Assembly (NCBI GenBank): GCA_916613615.1
Contig: OU744732.1
Location: 59,781,227-59,845,226 of the forward strand
Reading direction: 5' to 3'
DNA: 64,000 bases
Origin: Steromphala cineraria
Lineage: Eukaryota > Mollusca > Gastropoda > Trochida > Trochidae
The position numbers and the translations under genes are program-made. Under the pieces are notes generated by a model. It was not told where the DNA came from, ran no database searches, and was given only the letters and a program-made list of their open reading frames with translations. Below, one piece after another: positions 50,786 to 61,740 of the stretch; position 1 is the first letter of the stretch, and each line of letters opens with the position of its first letter.

Positions 50786-51735
50786 GCGGCTCAAGGGATA
50801 AACTGTTTTTTGGAGTTACTAACAAAACCAGATCAATTTACATGAACCTGAAATGAAACACCTGCTTTCATTATCTTTTCTTCACAATGTGTAAACAACG
50901 TTAACTGATAGTATAAGAGGTGCACTTGAACTTAGCCGCTTCACTTTTTCCAATGTTTTTTTCTAATGTACACTTGTTAAATTCTTCTAAGACATTTTAA
51001 AAGGTTTACATCGGTAGGTGAATTTATTGACGACAATATTCAAATAGACGAAACGTTTCTATAACATTTTGGATGATTCTCATCGTTAGTGATGGAGACT
51101 AAGCATGAGCTAAAGACTACATTACCTGAAATGGATATCGCAAGAGTGATGTCTTGACATCACATGCACGTCATGTATAACCTTTAACCTTAGCCGTCAT
51201 TAACCTTTATCCACCGAACAACTTTGATATCTGGGTTGGAAATATTATTTGACGATGTTTATCTAGACAATTACAAACTTGAATTAAAATTAATTTATGT
51301 TTAGATCTCGAAAAACTATTATTCGCTTACTATATATTTCATCAATTGTATTCAATCTTACCAGTGTAGCCAACTGCAAAAACGTTAACCTATAAATGGT
51401 TAACCAACAAACGATACTTGTTGATTTTAAGCAGTAACAGTGGATGTTTTAAAGATGTTGTCGCAGCATGAATAATATGAATAATTCCGAAAATGAGTGA
51501 TCCCTTATTATTGATCACCAAAGGCTTGCATCGGATTAATAGAAGTGCTGCAAGGGACGAGATTTCTCCGATCGTAAATGATATTGCGAATCCCTATACC
51601 ATAACGAAGTTATCAAATCAGAGATACAAGACCTGCTGACAATGAAGTCAGTTATCCGCTAATCTGATGAAGATATCCGTCGAGGATTGAATCTTATTCG
51701 GCCATTCCCTAATGAATTGGTATTTGATACCGAGA
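50786..51735 (+). repeat. Array unit 5, first part of block C
   Basis: Matches 4931 to about 5940. The match stops at TTGGTATTTGATAC and resumes at 53041. Confidence 0.8.
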
Positions 51736-53040
51736 TGATTTTATGTTGATTAAGTAGGGTCAAGAGTTCATAAATATCAGGCCCCAGTCTGAGACCCTGT
51801 GGATTTAAGGATCAACTGCCCATGATATTTGATTAAGCTGTCGACGTAAATATTCATTTCCCTACAAAGTAAATCATGTTCTGCTTTTTATACTGTGACT
51901 TATAGCAGACTGGTATTTTTAGTTTTATAAAACATCTTAATCCATGAAAATTTGCAATCAATTCGATCCCTCTGTTACCATCCTAAAAAGTTGTTGTTTG
52001 CGTTTTATCATATATCACAACTACCTATTCCTCTAATTTGGAAATAGAATTCTTGCTTATCATGGAAAGAAGTATGAAAGTCGATTCAAACCAAATCAGT
52101 AATTGAGTTCATCAATTTTGTTTCAAGAACACATTTTTTCTAAATGATTGGCTGCGATATAACGGGACTTATCAATAAAGTTGAAATGTGTTATCAATAA
52201 AAAGTGACCGATAAATACAACGTTCAAACGTCATTGAACAGTGCTTTGACGAAATGACACATCCATGACGTCATACTGTTCATTAAGCGAAGGGATCATT
52301 CTCGAGTGGATTCAATGTAAATGCAAGATTTCGACAAAGCTTATATCATTTTATATTATAAAAAGTTGTGTTCCAAATATCGCTGCTCCTCTCGTTACAA
52401 GATAAACATTTGACATCGTTCGAGAAGATTGTATTTGTCAAGGCAACACATATAATCACTTACTGTTATAACGGAGGTTTTATTGGAAGGTGTAACAAAT
52501 CTCCAAAACATTAAAACGTTAGATCATGTTCATGTATTATATAATATTTTCTAATATTGTTTCAACTATCCTTTTATAAGAAAAATAATCCATTGGCGGC
52601 AAAATTAATTATTATGTAGAAGTTTTAATTCCTTTCGTTTGTTTAAAAATGTAAACTATTTATAACTGAGGTTATATTGGAAGGTGTAACAAATCTTCAA
52701 AACATTAACACGTTAGATCATGTTCATGTTTTATATAATACTTTCTAATATTGTTTGAACAAACCTTTTATAAGAAAAATAATCCATTGTTGGCAAAATT
52801 AATTATTATGTTGAAGTTTTAATTCCTTTCGTTTGTTTAAAAATGCAAACTAAACACCATTTAAATTATCTTCCTACGCGAACCTTTAATACTCTCTTTT
52901 CACGCGACTCTTTTACACTTAGACCCTGCTTCAATTAGATGGCTACAATTAATTTCACTTAAACGCCCTAAGACATATTTTGTCGACGGCATTTTCAAAA
53001 TTATAATGACTTTTGGAAATATGAGAATATACGCTTATGT
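51736..53040. other. Insertion into block C of unit 5, nature unknown
   Basis: About 1.3 kb that separates two parts of block C which are nearly adjacent in unit 1 (about 5942 and 6030). It contains a 194-bp tandem duplication (52466-52850) and a CRE octamer at 52266-52273. No ORF, terminal repeat or target duplication could be identified. Confidence 0.6.
52466..52850 (+). repeat. Tandem duplication, two copies of about 194 bp
   Basis: 52466-52656 and 52660-52850 are almost identical, from TTATAAC.GAGG through TTGGAAGGTGTAACAAATCT to GTTTGTTTAAAAATG. A dispersed satellite monomer or a simple local duplication. Confidence 0.9.
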
Positions 53041-53193
53041 ACCAAACATTATCAAAACACTTAACTACTGAAAATGTAGTTTTATTATATACAGTGTGCT
53101 CCTGATAACTTAGTAAGTACCGGACTCGTTTTGATAACATTTTTACTTTTCATCTTGTATTGGAAGCTGATTTACATTAGTAAAATGGATATG
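53041..53193 (+). repeat. Array unit 5, last piece of block C; right end of the array
   Basis: Matches 6030-6180 (AACACTTAACTACTGAAA and onwards). The homology ends at the TTAA where the next MITE starts, and I see no array sequence to the right. Confidence 0.75.
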
Positions 53194-53197
53194 TTAA

Positions 53198-53553
53198 AGG
53201 GGCAGTAGCACGATTTTAGGGGAAATATAAGCTGATGTCAGGAAAATAAAAATTAATGGTTCCAATCTAAAGACATTGTATTTAAACTAAATAAGGCAGT
53301 AATAAATCAAATATAAAATGTAAAGTTCAGCCATGCGATTCATTTTCTTACACAAAATGAATTAAAGGTGTTCACACAAAAATGGCTGCCAATGGATTTT
53401 ATGTGAATCTTTATATTTTGTTCTCTGACTTTGGGTGATTGGTTTGTGTAATGAGATTTTTGACACTATCAAAGTAATACATTTAGCATTAACGTACAAT
53501 TATCAGTGAAAAAAATAAAATATAAAATTGCCAAAAAACGTGCTACTGCCCCT
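53198..53553 (-). mobile_element. TTAA-type MITE, copy 4 of 6
   Basis: Ends AGGGGCAGTAGCACG and CGTGCTACTGCCCCT. Left flank TTAA (53194-53197), right flank TTGA. It sits exactly at the right border of the array. Confidence 0.9.
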
Positions 53554-53675
53554 TTGAAGTAAAGTGTAAACACATAAAACAAGTTCTTAACCGAGATAAA
53601 TAACGTTGTTAAACCTGCAGTAAACACATGGTGTACAGCTACTATGGGATAGTTGTCAAATCCCGCGAGATTTAA

Positions 53676-54031
53676 AGGGGTAGTAGCATGTATAATGAAA
53701 ATTTTATATCTTCAAGTTATAATAATGATAAGTGTACGTAAATGCTAAATTTATTATTTTGATAGTGTCAAAAATCTCATTACACAAGCCAATCATCCAT
53801 TGTCAGAGAACAAATCATAAAGATTCACATAAGGTCCATTGGCGGCCAATTGTGTGTGAAGACCTTTAATTCATTGTACGTAAGAAAAAGGAGTCGCATG
53901 GCTGAACTTTACATTGTATATTTTAATAATTACTGCTTCACTTACTTTAAATACATTGTCTTTCAGATGGAAACATATTTTCGGTTTCCCGACATAACAT
54001 TATACTCCCTCTAATACGTGCTACTGCCCCT
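53676..54031 (+). mobile_element. TTAA-flanked MITE, copy 5 of 6
   Basis: Ends AGGGGTAGTAGCATG and CGTGCTACTGCCCCT, TTAA on both sides (53672-53675 and 54032-54035). Orientation opposite to its neighbour at 53198. Only about 120 bases separate the two elements. Confidence 0.9.
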
Positions 54032-54099
54032 TTAACATTACATTATTTAGTTGAACAATATGTGTTTGTGAAACACGAATGCCCCCGGATGCATCCTGC

Positions 54100-54490
54100 T
54101 CGCTGTGTCAAGGTCAAGGTCAAGGTCACAAGGTCAAATGTCATGGTGTCATCTGAAAGGTCTCATCACAAGGGATCCATATGTCAAGTATCAAAGAGCT
54201 AGCTCTGACCAATCAAAAGTTATGACCAAGGTTAAAGTTTTTGTGGACAAACGGACAGAGGTCACAAGGTCAAATATCATGGTGTCATCTGAAAGGTCTC
54301 ATCACAAGGGATACACATGTCAAGTATCAAAGACCTAGCACTGACAGTATAGAAACTATAGCCAAGGTTAAAGTTTCCGGAAAATGCTCGCTGTGTCAAG
54401 GTCAAGGTCACAAGGTCAAATGCCATGGTGTCATCTGAAAGGTGTCATCACAAGGGATCCATATGTCAAGTATCAAAGACCTAGCTCTGT
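54100..54490 (+). repeat. Minisatellite, about 2.7 copies of a 136-146 bp unit, rich in AAGGTCA
   Basis: Units start near 54108, 54250 and 54390. Each has AAGGTCAAAT, CATGGTGTCATCTGAAAGGT, CACAAGGGAT and GTCAAGTATCAAAGA. Similar sequence is common in mollusc intergenic DNA as I remember it. The first unit has three overlapping TCAAGGTCA words (54108, 54114, 54120). The short ORFs across it follow the repeat and are not genes. Confidence 0.85.
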
Positions 54491-55638
54491 TCAACTGTCA
54501 GTTTTTTTATCATTAAACACTATTTCATCAAATATAATATCATTTCCATTGTTTAATTCAATAAGTGTATCATTATTGATGTGTAAACATCCCGACAATG
54601 ATATAAAAAAGCGGAAGGTATGAATAATCTGTTGACTTTTATTGTACAACAAAATACCGAGACAAATTTGCTTTGTGTAAAACGTGGTTGTGTATACATA
54701 AACAGGTTCACATAGAGGTGACAATGCAAATCAATGGAAATTATGCGATGTTGATAACAGTCCAAATGCAGCTTTCGTCATTTGCTGTTTTCTTCATAAG
54801 TAAAACAAGATATTTATTTAATGTTCTATAAAGTAGAGACTTTAATACTACTTACCTTTAAGATAAGACAGCAAGAAAAAGGTCAAAGAGTAGGGGACCT
54901 AAGTGAATAAAACTCTTTACAAAACTCTATTTTACCTCCAAAAAGGCTATGAAAATATGTGCCAGGACATGAAAGTCAAAACATTTGACTGGTTGAGTAA
55001 AGGCACAAGGTAGTTAAGCGATAATTTTCTTAATCTTTCTTGAAAACACCAGAATACAAATAGTGATTGTACAGCACTTTATATCTTTGTGTCATAAGCA
55101 GAGACAAAAAGACGAAAACTTATATAAACCTCACAAAAACAGTTTCAACTTTAGATATATAATGCAAAGAAGAATGAACAATTGTTTGAAATATTTTTTA
55201 GATAAAATATTGCGACAGAAACATATATAGCGAATACAAAAGCTTTAAAATTATACAGCTGTGAGAAAGATGATTTACATGACAAATAATATCAACTTCA
55301 GGAAGGTTCTTATCCAAAGATCGGAACATAGAAATAGAAGGTCAAATGAATTAATAAGGATTTACGATTAGAGATTTAACGTAACTGGAAAATCATCTTA
55401 AATGTAAGAAATAATTGGCATATAAATCTTTCATTTTTAAAACATAAAATCAAGGTTATACATCATGTTTGATGCTTAAGTATTGCACAAACCACAAATG
55501 TTTATCCAACTTGATCATTCACGGTCATGACCAATATTGCAGCTTTGATAACTAATACTGCGGACAGAGATGTATTTTCCATTGAATGACGACAATATAC
55601 AAAGGCACACACATGACAAGGTATTGCAGGAAGTGACG
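54491..55638. other. Non-coding; probable 3' flank or 3' UTR of the GPCR gene
   Basis: Lies directly downstream of the minus-strand receptor gene. Several AATAAA words exist on the minus strand (for example at 54638-54643 and 54812-54817), but none can be picked as the poly(A) signal. No other gene seen. Confidence 0.45.
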
Positions 55639-56718
55639 TCATACTTGGTTATTGTTCGTATAGGAATCCACCTTTTCCCTTAAAGCGAGTCCATTACGTT
55701 CTTGTTTACATCCGCCATATTTACAGTAAAGCATAAGGAATGTTTCACGGAATTTGGTGCTCATTGAACAATAGAGAACAAAGTTGATTGCATTGTTTAT
55801 CAGTGCAACGATGTCCATTATATCTCCAAGTGGAAGGTACACACGATCGAAGAAGTTCATGCGAGTGGCACTGAGAACAATGAGAATACCCTGGGGCAGC
55901 TCAGTTATAAGGAACAGAACGATGACTGATATCAACATTTTCGTGGTTCGGGAATGCTCTTGAAGTTTGATGTGACTTGACCCGGAAAATTTAAGGAAGC
56001 TTTTCCGGAGTTTGATTTTTGAGTGCATTTGGTAGAGAAGAAGGCCTCCAAATATGGAAATCAGCAAACAAGGAACTAGCTTCGCAAGAACAGCGTACAT
56101 CCACACATTAGCAAGAACAAGGGGTTCGGTATCGTTGGTGCCGAGTTTTAAACTCTTTAAGACAAAAATAGTTGCGTTGGTTTCGTTGTTTGGTTGTTCA
56201 ATTTCTTTCATCTCGTTTGTAAGGTAGTTGGGAACCATAAAGATAAGAGAAGTCAGATACACAGCAACAACCAGATATTTTGATTGGTTGATACGCCGTA
56301 ATCGTGCCGACGAAGCACCAGTTGGAGACCGGATGTGTATGTATCTGACTATGGACAAGCTGACACACAGCCATATGGACACTGTATGGGTGACATTAGT
56401 CAAGTTGATATGGAACAGAAGGAAGGTCATCCAGGACTTACTGTTTTTCTCAGGGGTGCTATTACTGGTAGGATTGATGCAGTAGAAGTGAATGGCGAAA
56501 GGCACGTACGATGACATTGTGATGATGTCGGCGATAGCCAGTCCGGTCAGGATGGTGTTGACCGGTGTCCGCATGTGTTTCCGGGTGAGCACGGTGATAT
56601 TAAAGATGTTCGTGATGATCCCCGAGAAACACACGCATAAGCTGGCGTATCCATGGTAACGACCATACACTGTGGAGAGGGTCTTTAGGTCCTCATTCAC
56701 GTCCGGTGGTCCGTCCAT
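55639..56718 (-). CDS. Rhodopsin-like neuropeptide GPCR, myosuppressin / FMRFamide / sex-peptide receptor-like
   Basis: A 359-residue seven-helix receptor in one coding exon. TM1 about 25-46, TM2 56-79, TM3 98-126, TM4 147-167, TM5 205-230, TM6 258-284, TM7 294-318. Family marks: FNITVLTRKHMRTPVN after TM1, ILTGLAIADI in TM2, HTVSIWLCVSLSIVRY in TM3, ITELPQGIL in TM6, and MDIVALINNAINFVLYCSMS in TM7 with NFVLY for NPxxY. These fit the DMSR / FMRFa-R / SPR group that binds amidated neuropeptides at the plasma membrane and signals through G proteins. VRY replaces DRY. Glycosylation sequons lie at 86, 178, 181 and 195. No Cys is present in extracellular loop 2. I chose ATG 56718 because AAAATGG is a good context; the frame stays open 46 bases further up to a splice acceptor, and a start 30 bases earlier would need GTG. 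The ligand cannot be told from sequence. Confidence 0.93.
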   Translation of the reverse strand: MDGPPDVNEDLKTLSTVYGRYHGYASLCVCFSGIITNIFNITVLTRKHMRTPVNTILTGLAIADIITMSSYVPFAIHFYCINPTSNSTPEKNSKSWMTFLLFHINLTNVTHTVSIWLCVSLSIVRYIHIRSPTGASSARLRRINQSKYLVVAVYLTSLIFMVPNYLTNEMKEIEQPNNETNATIFVLKSLKLGTNDTEPLVLANVWMYAVLAKLVPCLLISIFGGLLLYQMHSKIKLRKSFLKFSGSSHIKLQEHSRTTKMLISVIVLFLITELPQGILIVLSATRMNFFDRVYLPLGDIMDIVALINNAINFVLYCSMSTKFRETFLMLYCKYGGCKQERNGLALREKVDSYTNNNQV

Positions 56719-56766
56719 TTTCACCCTGTCCGAGGCGGAACATCTCACGTTGTTCTCAAGGAACCT
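56719..56766 (-). other. Probable 5' UTR end and splice acceptor of the GPCR gene
   Basis: On the minus strand TTTATTTTCAG occurs just before 56764, a good acceptor, followed by 46 bases to the chosen ATG. An upstream non-coding or very short coding exon is therefore likely. As the frame remains open to the acceptor, a few N-terminal residues from an upstream exon cannot be excluded. Confidence 0.6.
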
Positions 56767-58290
56767 GAAAATAAATGGAGATATTTAATGCATATTAAAC
56801 GCAAATGTCAAGAACATGATAAAGCGAGTATTTTGAACGTGCTGTCATCGATATGTTAGCTATTTTCCCTGTTGATGTTACCATCCGGTAGAGAGTGAGT
56901 GAATAAGCTATTGTTTAACCCCGCTTGGGCAATATTGCAGCCACTAGCGACTCCGAATGCAAAGGAATGAGAAATTCGAAATATTTTATTCCTTACTGGC
57001 AAGCATGGTTTATCATTTGAATAACCAAATAAAAATTTGACATTTCCTGCAACTAATTGACGCCAAGGACATCGCATAACACACAAGTTAGGTTAGCGTT
57101 ATGTTCTTATGTTACATTTAGCTAAATCTGAAAATTCACAGCAATTTATTTAAGGGAAGGCAACTGTATTGAACACTGGTTTTGGTATAAATTGTTATTT
57201 ATTTCGTCCTTACTTCGAATGTTTATCCCAAATGCTGCTTAATTGCATTTCTAAAAGTTTAACTTCATGTACATATCTATCTAAATAGTAGAGTAGTTTT
57301 ACCGATCGTAATTTCGAGAAAATATTACCTAAAAAATATAAACCATTAGACATCAAATTATGTTTTACATTTAATGATCCGTCGCATTAGTTTTACCAAT
57401 CATATCTTCCGTTAATAGCAAAAATGGATTTTATTCGTTACTGTGATGTTTCCTGAAAATGAAAAAAAAGTCCTGAACATGATTGAAAGGTTCCTATGAG
57501 GAAGGGAATTTTCTAAGTACCATTAGAAAACTTCCAACGACAAACATTTGTATGGATAATTTCAATCTTAACGGTAGTAGGTAAGTGCCAGTTTGCTTAT
57601 AAAAATATCATGTTAATTACCAGCATCCCTTGACTAAAATGTCTCTTCATTATTTTTTTTCACGGTCCATTAATGAAAATGTGATTAAAAATCGGAAACG
57701 GGTAAAAGGAACGAAGTGCCTCGAAAGATACGTGTAGGTCTACACCAAAAACAGTCAATATTAAACAACCTATCAGCGTTAGGCAACATCTTTTTCCCAT
57801 ATGGGTGACCCATATTAATAACTTAATAACTTGAAACGATGAAATGTTAATGTAGTACTTTTTTCTCGTAAAAACTAAACCATATCTTAACATCATAAAC
57901 AGAACACAAGCACATTTTCAAAATTGCTTAAGACACTACAAAAAGAGGTATTGTCTACATTTGTCTATTTATTAATCATATATCTTTATCCCAGTTACAT
58001 ATTAAAGCACTCTCACTTTCAATGTTGTGAAAGCATAAATTTGACTTAAAGTCAACGAAGTTAACGAAACGTCTGCAAATAGAACAACAGTAAACAAACT
58101 TAATCGTATGTATTTCGTTTCCTATACTTTAATTTTATACACTAAATATAACATCCAAGTTAGGCATCTACTCACAGTTCAAATGGATATATCCCTTCCC
58201 AATCTATCAGCAGGTTATCACATGTATTGTAAAGTGAAACCAAAATGAACAGTTAGCAACTCCAAGAGACTTTGTTATAATCCCGAGAAG
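56767..58290. other. Probable first intron / upstream region of the GPCR gene
   Basis: AT-rich, no gene. It contains a dispersed repeat core at 56890-56955. The minus-strand ORF at 57660-57896 and one running through the dispersed repeat (56856-57086) show no domain. Confidence 0.4.
56890..56955. repeat. Short dispersed repeat core outside the array
   Basis: GAGTGAGTGAATAAGC then CCCCGC and GGGCAATATTGCAGCCACT, the same family as 48311-48380 and 35577-35640. Being present in single-copy DNA confirms it as an interspersed repeat and not merely part of the duplication. Confidence 0.55.
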
Positions 58291-58295
58291 AGCTG

Positions 58296-58307
58296 ACGCA
58301 TGCGCAT
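58296..58307 (-). promoter_or_regulatory. NRF1-like site, possible promoter mark of the GPCR gene
   Basis: The minus strand reads TGCGCATGCGTC, one base off the palindromic NRF1 consensus YGCGCAYGCGCR. CpG-containing words are rare in this AT-rich region. It lies about 1.5 kb upstream of the receptor's coding exon. Promoter function is inferred. Confidence 0.3.
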
Positions 58308-58319
58308 GTTAGATTCCAT

Positions 58320-61300
58320 TAAAACAGTTTTATTGTAAAATCGTTGAATTGAATAACAACCTTTTAAAGATCATCAGTCAATATGGTCCGTTCGAGTTCA
58401 ATGGCCAGAACATATGTGCACGCGATAAAAGACGTTTTATTTGCAAAAGGGCTGTTAATCTAACCTTAGGCCTGTTGGGCTTAACACATTTTCATGATCT
58501 GACTGTCATTTCCATTAATCAAACGAGAGAAATATGGTTTATTTCTATTTTTTATCAAAGATGTTCTAATGCTACTATTGATGTCATTGGATGTTCGACA
58601 TAATCTTTCAAATTGAGCATAATAAATTGCCTTTAATGTTGTTACTTTATTGGAAATTTCATTTGCGAGAAATCTATTGATGATTTCGGTCTACTTTCTA
58701 ATGACTGCACACATCTGAAGTTAGTAATCTTATTGAAATCAGAATGAATTACATTCTTCATTAATGGCTTCAACTGTTTGCTTTCACAGATTGTCCTGTT
58801 TGATGTTATACCTCACATTAACTGGGTTTTGTACAGATTCAAGAGTCCATGCGACAGATATCTTAAAAGTAAATACTACATGCTCACAGATATGGTCATA
58901 CGCTCCAAAACAGGTTCCACTCAAGTCAGTGACAACGCACAATTGTACGACATCATAATGCTAACGAAGTTGCAATGCTTTGATGTCATCATACTGATGG
59001 CATCATAATGCTATAAGCTCTGTGAGATCACTGCTAATGAAGTTAAATATCTAGATTTATTTCAAATAGGGTTGAAAATAACTAGTGTCATATCTTTAAT
59101 ATCAGCACATGTGCACATATCCCTTTTTCAAAGCAACTCTTGCAATTTGTGTATAACCCTTGCTCTCGCTCTGGCAAACACAAATTTACACTCGTTTCGT
59201 AAAAGTTCATACGAGACACTTTCTCGTGTAATAATCTATCTATATGATTACTGATATGTGTTGATTTTAAATGAATTGGAGTGATACATTCGTTCTCATT
59301 TCATTGATGATCAAAGTAAACATTTAATTATGAATAGCAATTTACCCCCTAATGAAAATAACTCGGGTCACTCATTAGTGTTATTCTCATACCATTAGGG
59401 TTGAAAACCTCACCCATTTACTTTTCTCTCAAATGGATATGGTTTAGTAATTGTGACTGTTGCAACGAACCCTGTAAGATAACTTAATCATTCTAGCTTT
59501 AAAGAAATCTTCACAACGACAAAGCCGGACTAATTCGCATATCTTCAAACCTTAAACGCCAGCTTCGCGTGCTCAATAAACGTGCGATTTAACAATTCAT
59601 TTACTACCTCGGGGAAAGGGCAACACTTGCCGGCTACTTGAGTAACGATGTTGAATAGATGAATGACTTTAACACCTGAATTGTCGGAGAAACAATATGT
59701 TTTATGACAAGCGGAAAATTCAAGGACCGTGCTGCAAAGGCCAACATTGACATTTGGCCTTGAGTGCCTCTTTTTAAGTCCAAATGATTTATTAAATGAA
59801 ATTCTTGTGAACTAAATGAACAGCATGTGACTTCTTGCCTGCACATCAATCGGAATGTAACATTGGTTAATTCATCCATTCACGTGACACTAATGCCAAT
59901 AATCCTTTAAAAATGAAGAAAGAAGACAAAGCTAGTTTGTTTTCGATCGTAAAAGGAATACTCCTGCAAGGCATTAAAGAGTGAGAAATGTTTTTGAAAG
60001 GTCTTTGATGTCTTTATGATTTTCAAGAGAATGTGAAGTTTATTTAGATCGTGCCTTCTTGACTCTTAACAAAGCTCTCTTTTCATTTTGATCTGTACAA
60101 AACATCAAGTAATTATCATAACTTCCAGCGATTTTTCTTCACATATTTCATTGTTAATGCGGTTTGGAGACTCTTCTTCCCGACAAGCCCAAGAGCAATA
60201 CTGTAAAGGCAACTCGAAACTTGATCAAATCAAATTTGTGATTTCTCATATTTGAAAATATCTTTTACCCAATTTAGTAAGACTTGGTATTGAGGTTGGT
60301 AAACAAACATATCATTCATATACTGAAGTGTACATAAACATATCCGCTGATAACTTTTTGTGAGGACGCGGATAACACTAAAGGATCCTTTATCATAATT
60401 CATGACGATATGGTATGTATAAGGCCTACCAAAAATCAAACAACCTATTGATAATCACATGACCTTACGAATTTATAAGGTTCATAATTTTACATGGTCG
60501 ATTTACGAATGTCCCTATGGAAATTCATAAAATCATGAATCATCTTTACTAGAAAATCAACGTCTATGTCACTGATACCATGACAAGAGTAACTAATGAT
60601 AACAGGGAATTATTTTGATAAGGTGTTATTTATAACGAAACGATCTGAGATTATTATTTGTTCATGCTTGACTTTGTCCCAAAAGAATAATAAAGATGTT
60701 TGAGATTTGGTAACATTGAAACATTTGTATTGACAATACATAAACCTGCAAGACTTTATTGCAGCACCACGTTTGGTTTGAGTTTGTCCAATGTTCGTTC
60801 TACAACCAACATCGTTTGGGTATTAAGAATATAATCAGTGATTACCTGAGCAACGAATTACACATACGGAATGAAACACCAATGAATGACAGTTCAAGAG
60901 TCCTATTCTATAAAATACATGTTGTTATGCGGTAACTCCGTTGTGCTCATTTGGCTTGCAATTGTTTTCTTTATTCGTGTTCTTCCGACTTTTGTCATTC
61001 CCCTTTGATTGTCGGTAAATATCAACCAATCCAACTCAAGTTATTGTTGCAGTTTTGACATTTGCTATCGTTTTGGATGATACACTAGCTATGCATGTCT
61101 TCGGCCATTTTAAAACTAGAAACATTCACTTTATTTGAAAAACTTCCTTATGGAGAGTACATGTACTTTTAACTGTTATCGTGACGGTCAATGAAAAACA
61201 TGTATCGCCATACGTTTCACCAGATGTACATAAGAGATAGAATTTAATTTAGAAAAACTTAACTTGAATTCTTTGTTTTTATGCTAATGAAACTAACGAG

Positions 61301-61380
61301 AATATATTTCTGTAAAACTCCATTACTTTTCTAACATTGTCTCTTAAAAACACTGTCAGATAATTGCGACAATATACAAT
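58320..61380. other. Long non-coding stretch
   Basis: No array homology, no TE signature and no convincing ORF. The overlapping ORFs at 58764-59008 (one including YLKSKYYMLTDMVIRSK) lack splice context and recognisable domains. Other ORFs (58349-58603, 59634-59879, 60230-60439) are AT-driven. Confidence 0.5.
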
Positions 61381-61740
61381 ATTAGACTGGTTATGAGCTC
61401 AATACCCGCTCGTATAGTCCCGAAAAAAACAATATTGAAAGAGGACGAAGTCAATATTGGTTTCCCGGGTCCATAAAAAACGGGTACTCACCGAATTACT
61501 CAGTCGATAATTGTTTTATTATGCCTCGGTTTCAAAAAGTCTAAACCAACATTTCAGCTCGACTGTTAGCAACGGACCAATTACGTCAATTAAACAATAG
61601 CTTGACGTCATGAAACAACGGTGTAACATCATCGGGGATTTTGTGGTAATTCAAGTCAATATCCCTTTTGGTAAGACTCGGTATCAAGTCAATATCATTT
61701 TCTGCCGACTGTCATTTGCCTGGATCTCGACCATTGAGAA
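61381..61740. repeat. Possible interspersed repeat remnant, GC-richer
   Basis: AAGTCAATAT occurs three times (61448, 61653, 61686), with a CCCGGG word at 61464-61469 and a CRE octamer at 61603-61610. Composition differs from both flanks. No terminal repeats were found, so this is tentative. Confidence 0.25.

Noticed and set aside
3496..53193. The regular array as a CRISPR or classical satellite
   Set aside because: The unit is about 12 kb, made of complex sequence with block losses, and has no short direct repeats with spacers.
54105..54623. Overlapping ORFs with SRSRSQGQ-type repeats
   Set aside because: Translation of the AAGGTC-rich minisatellite.
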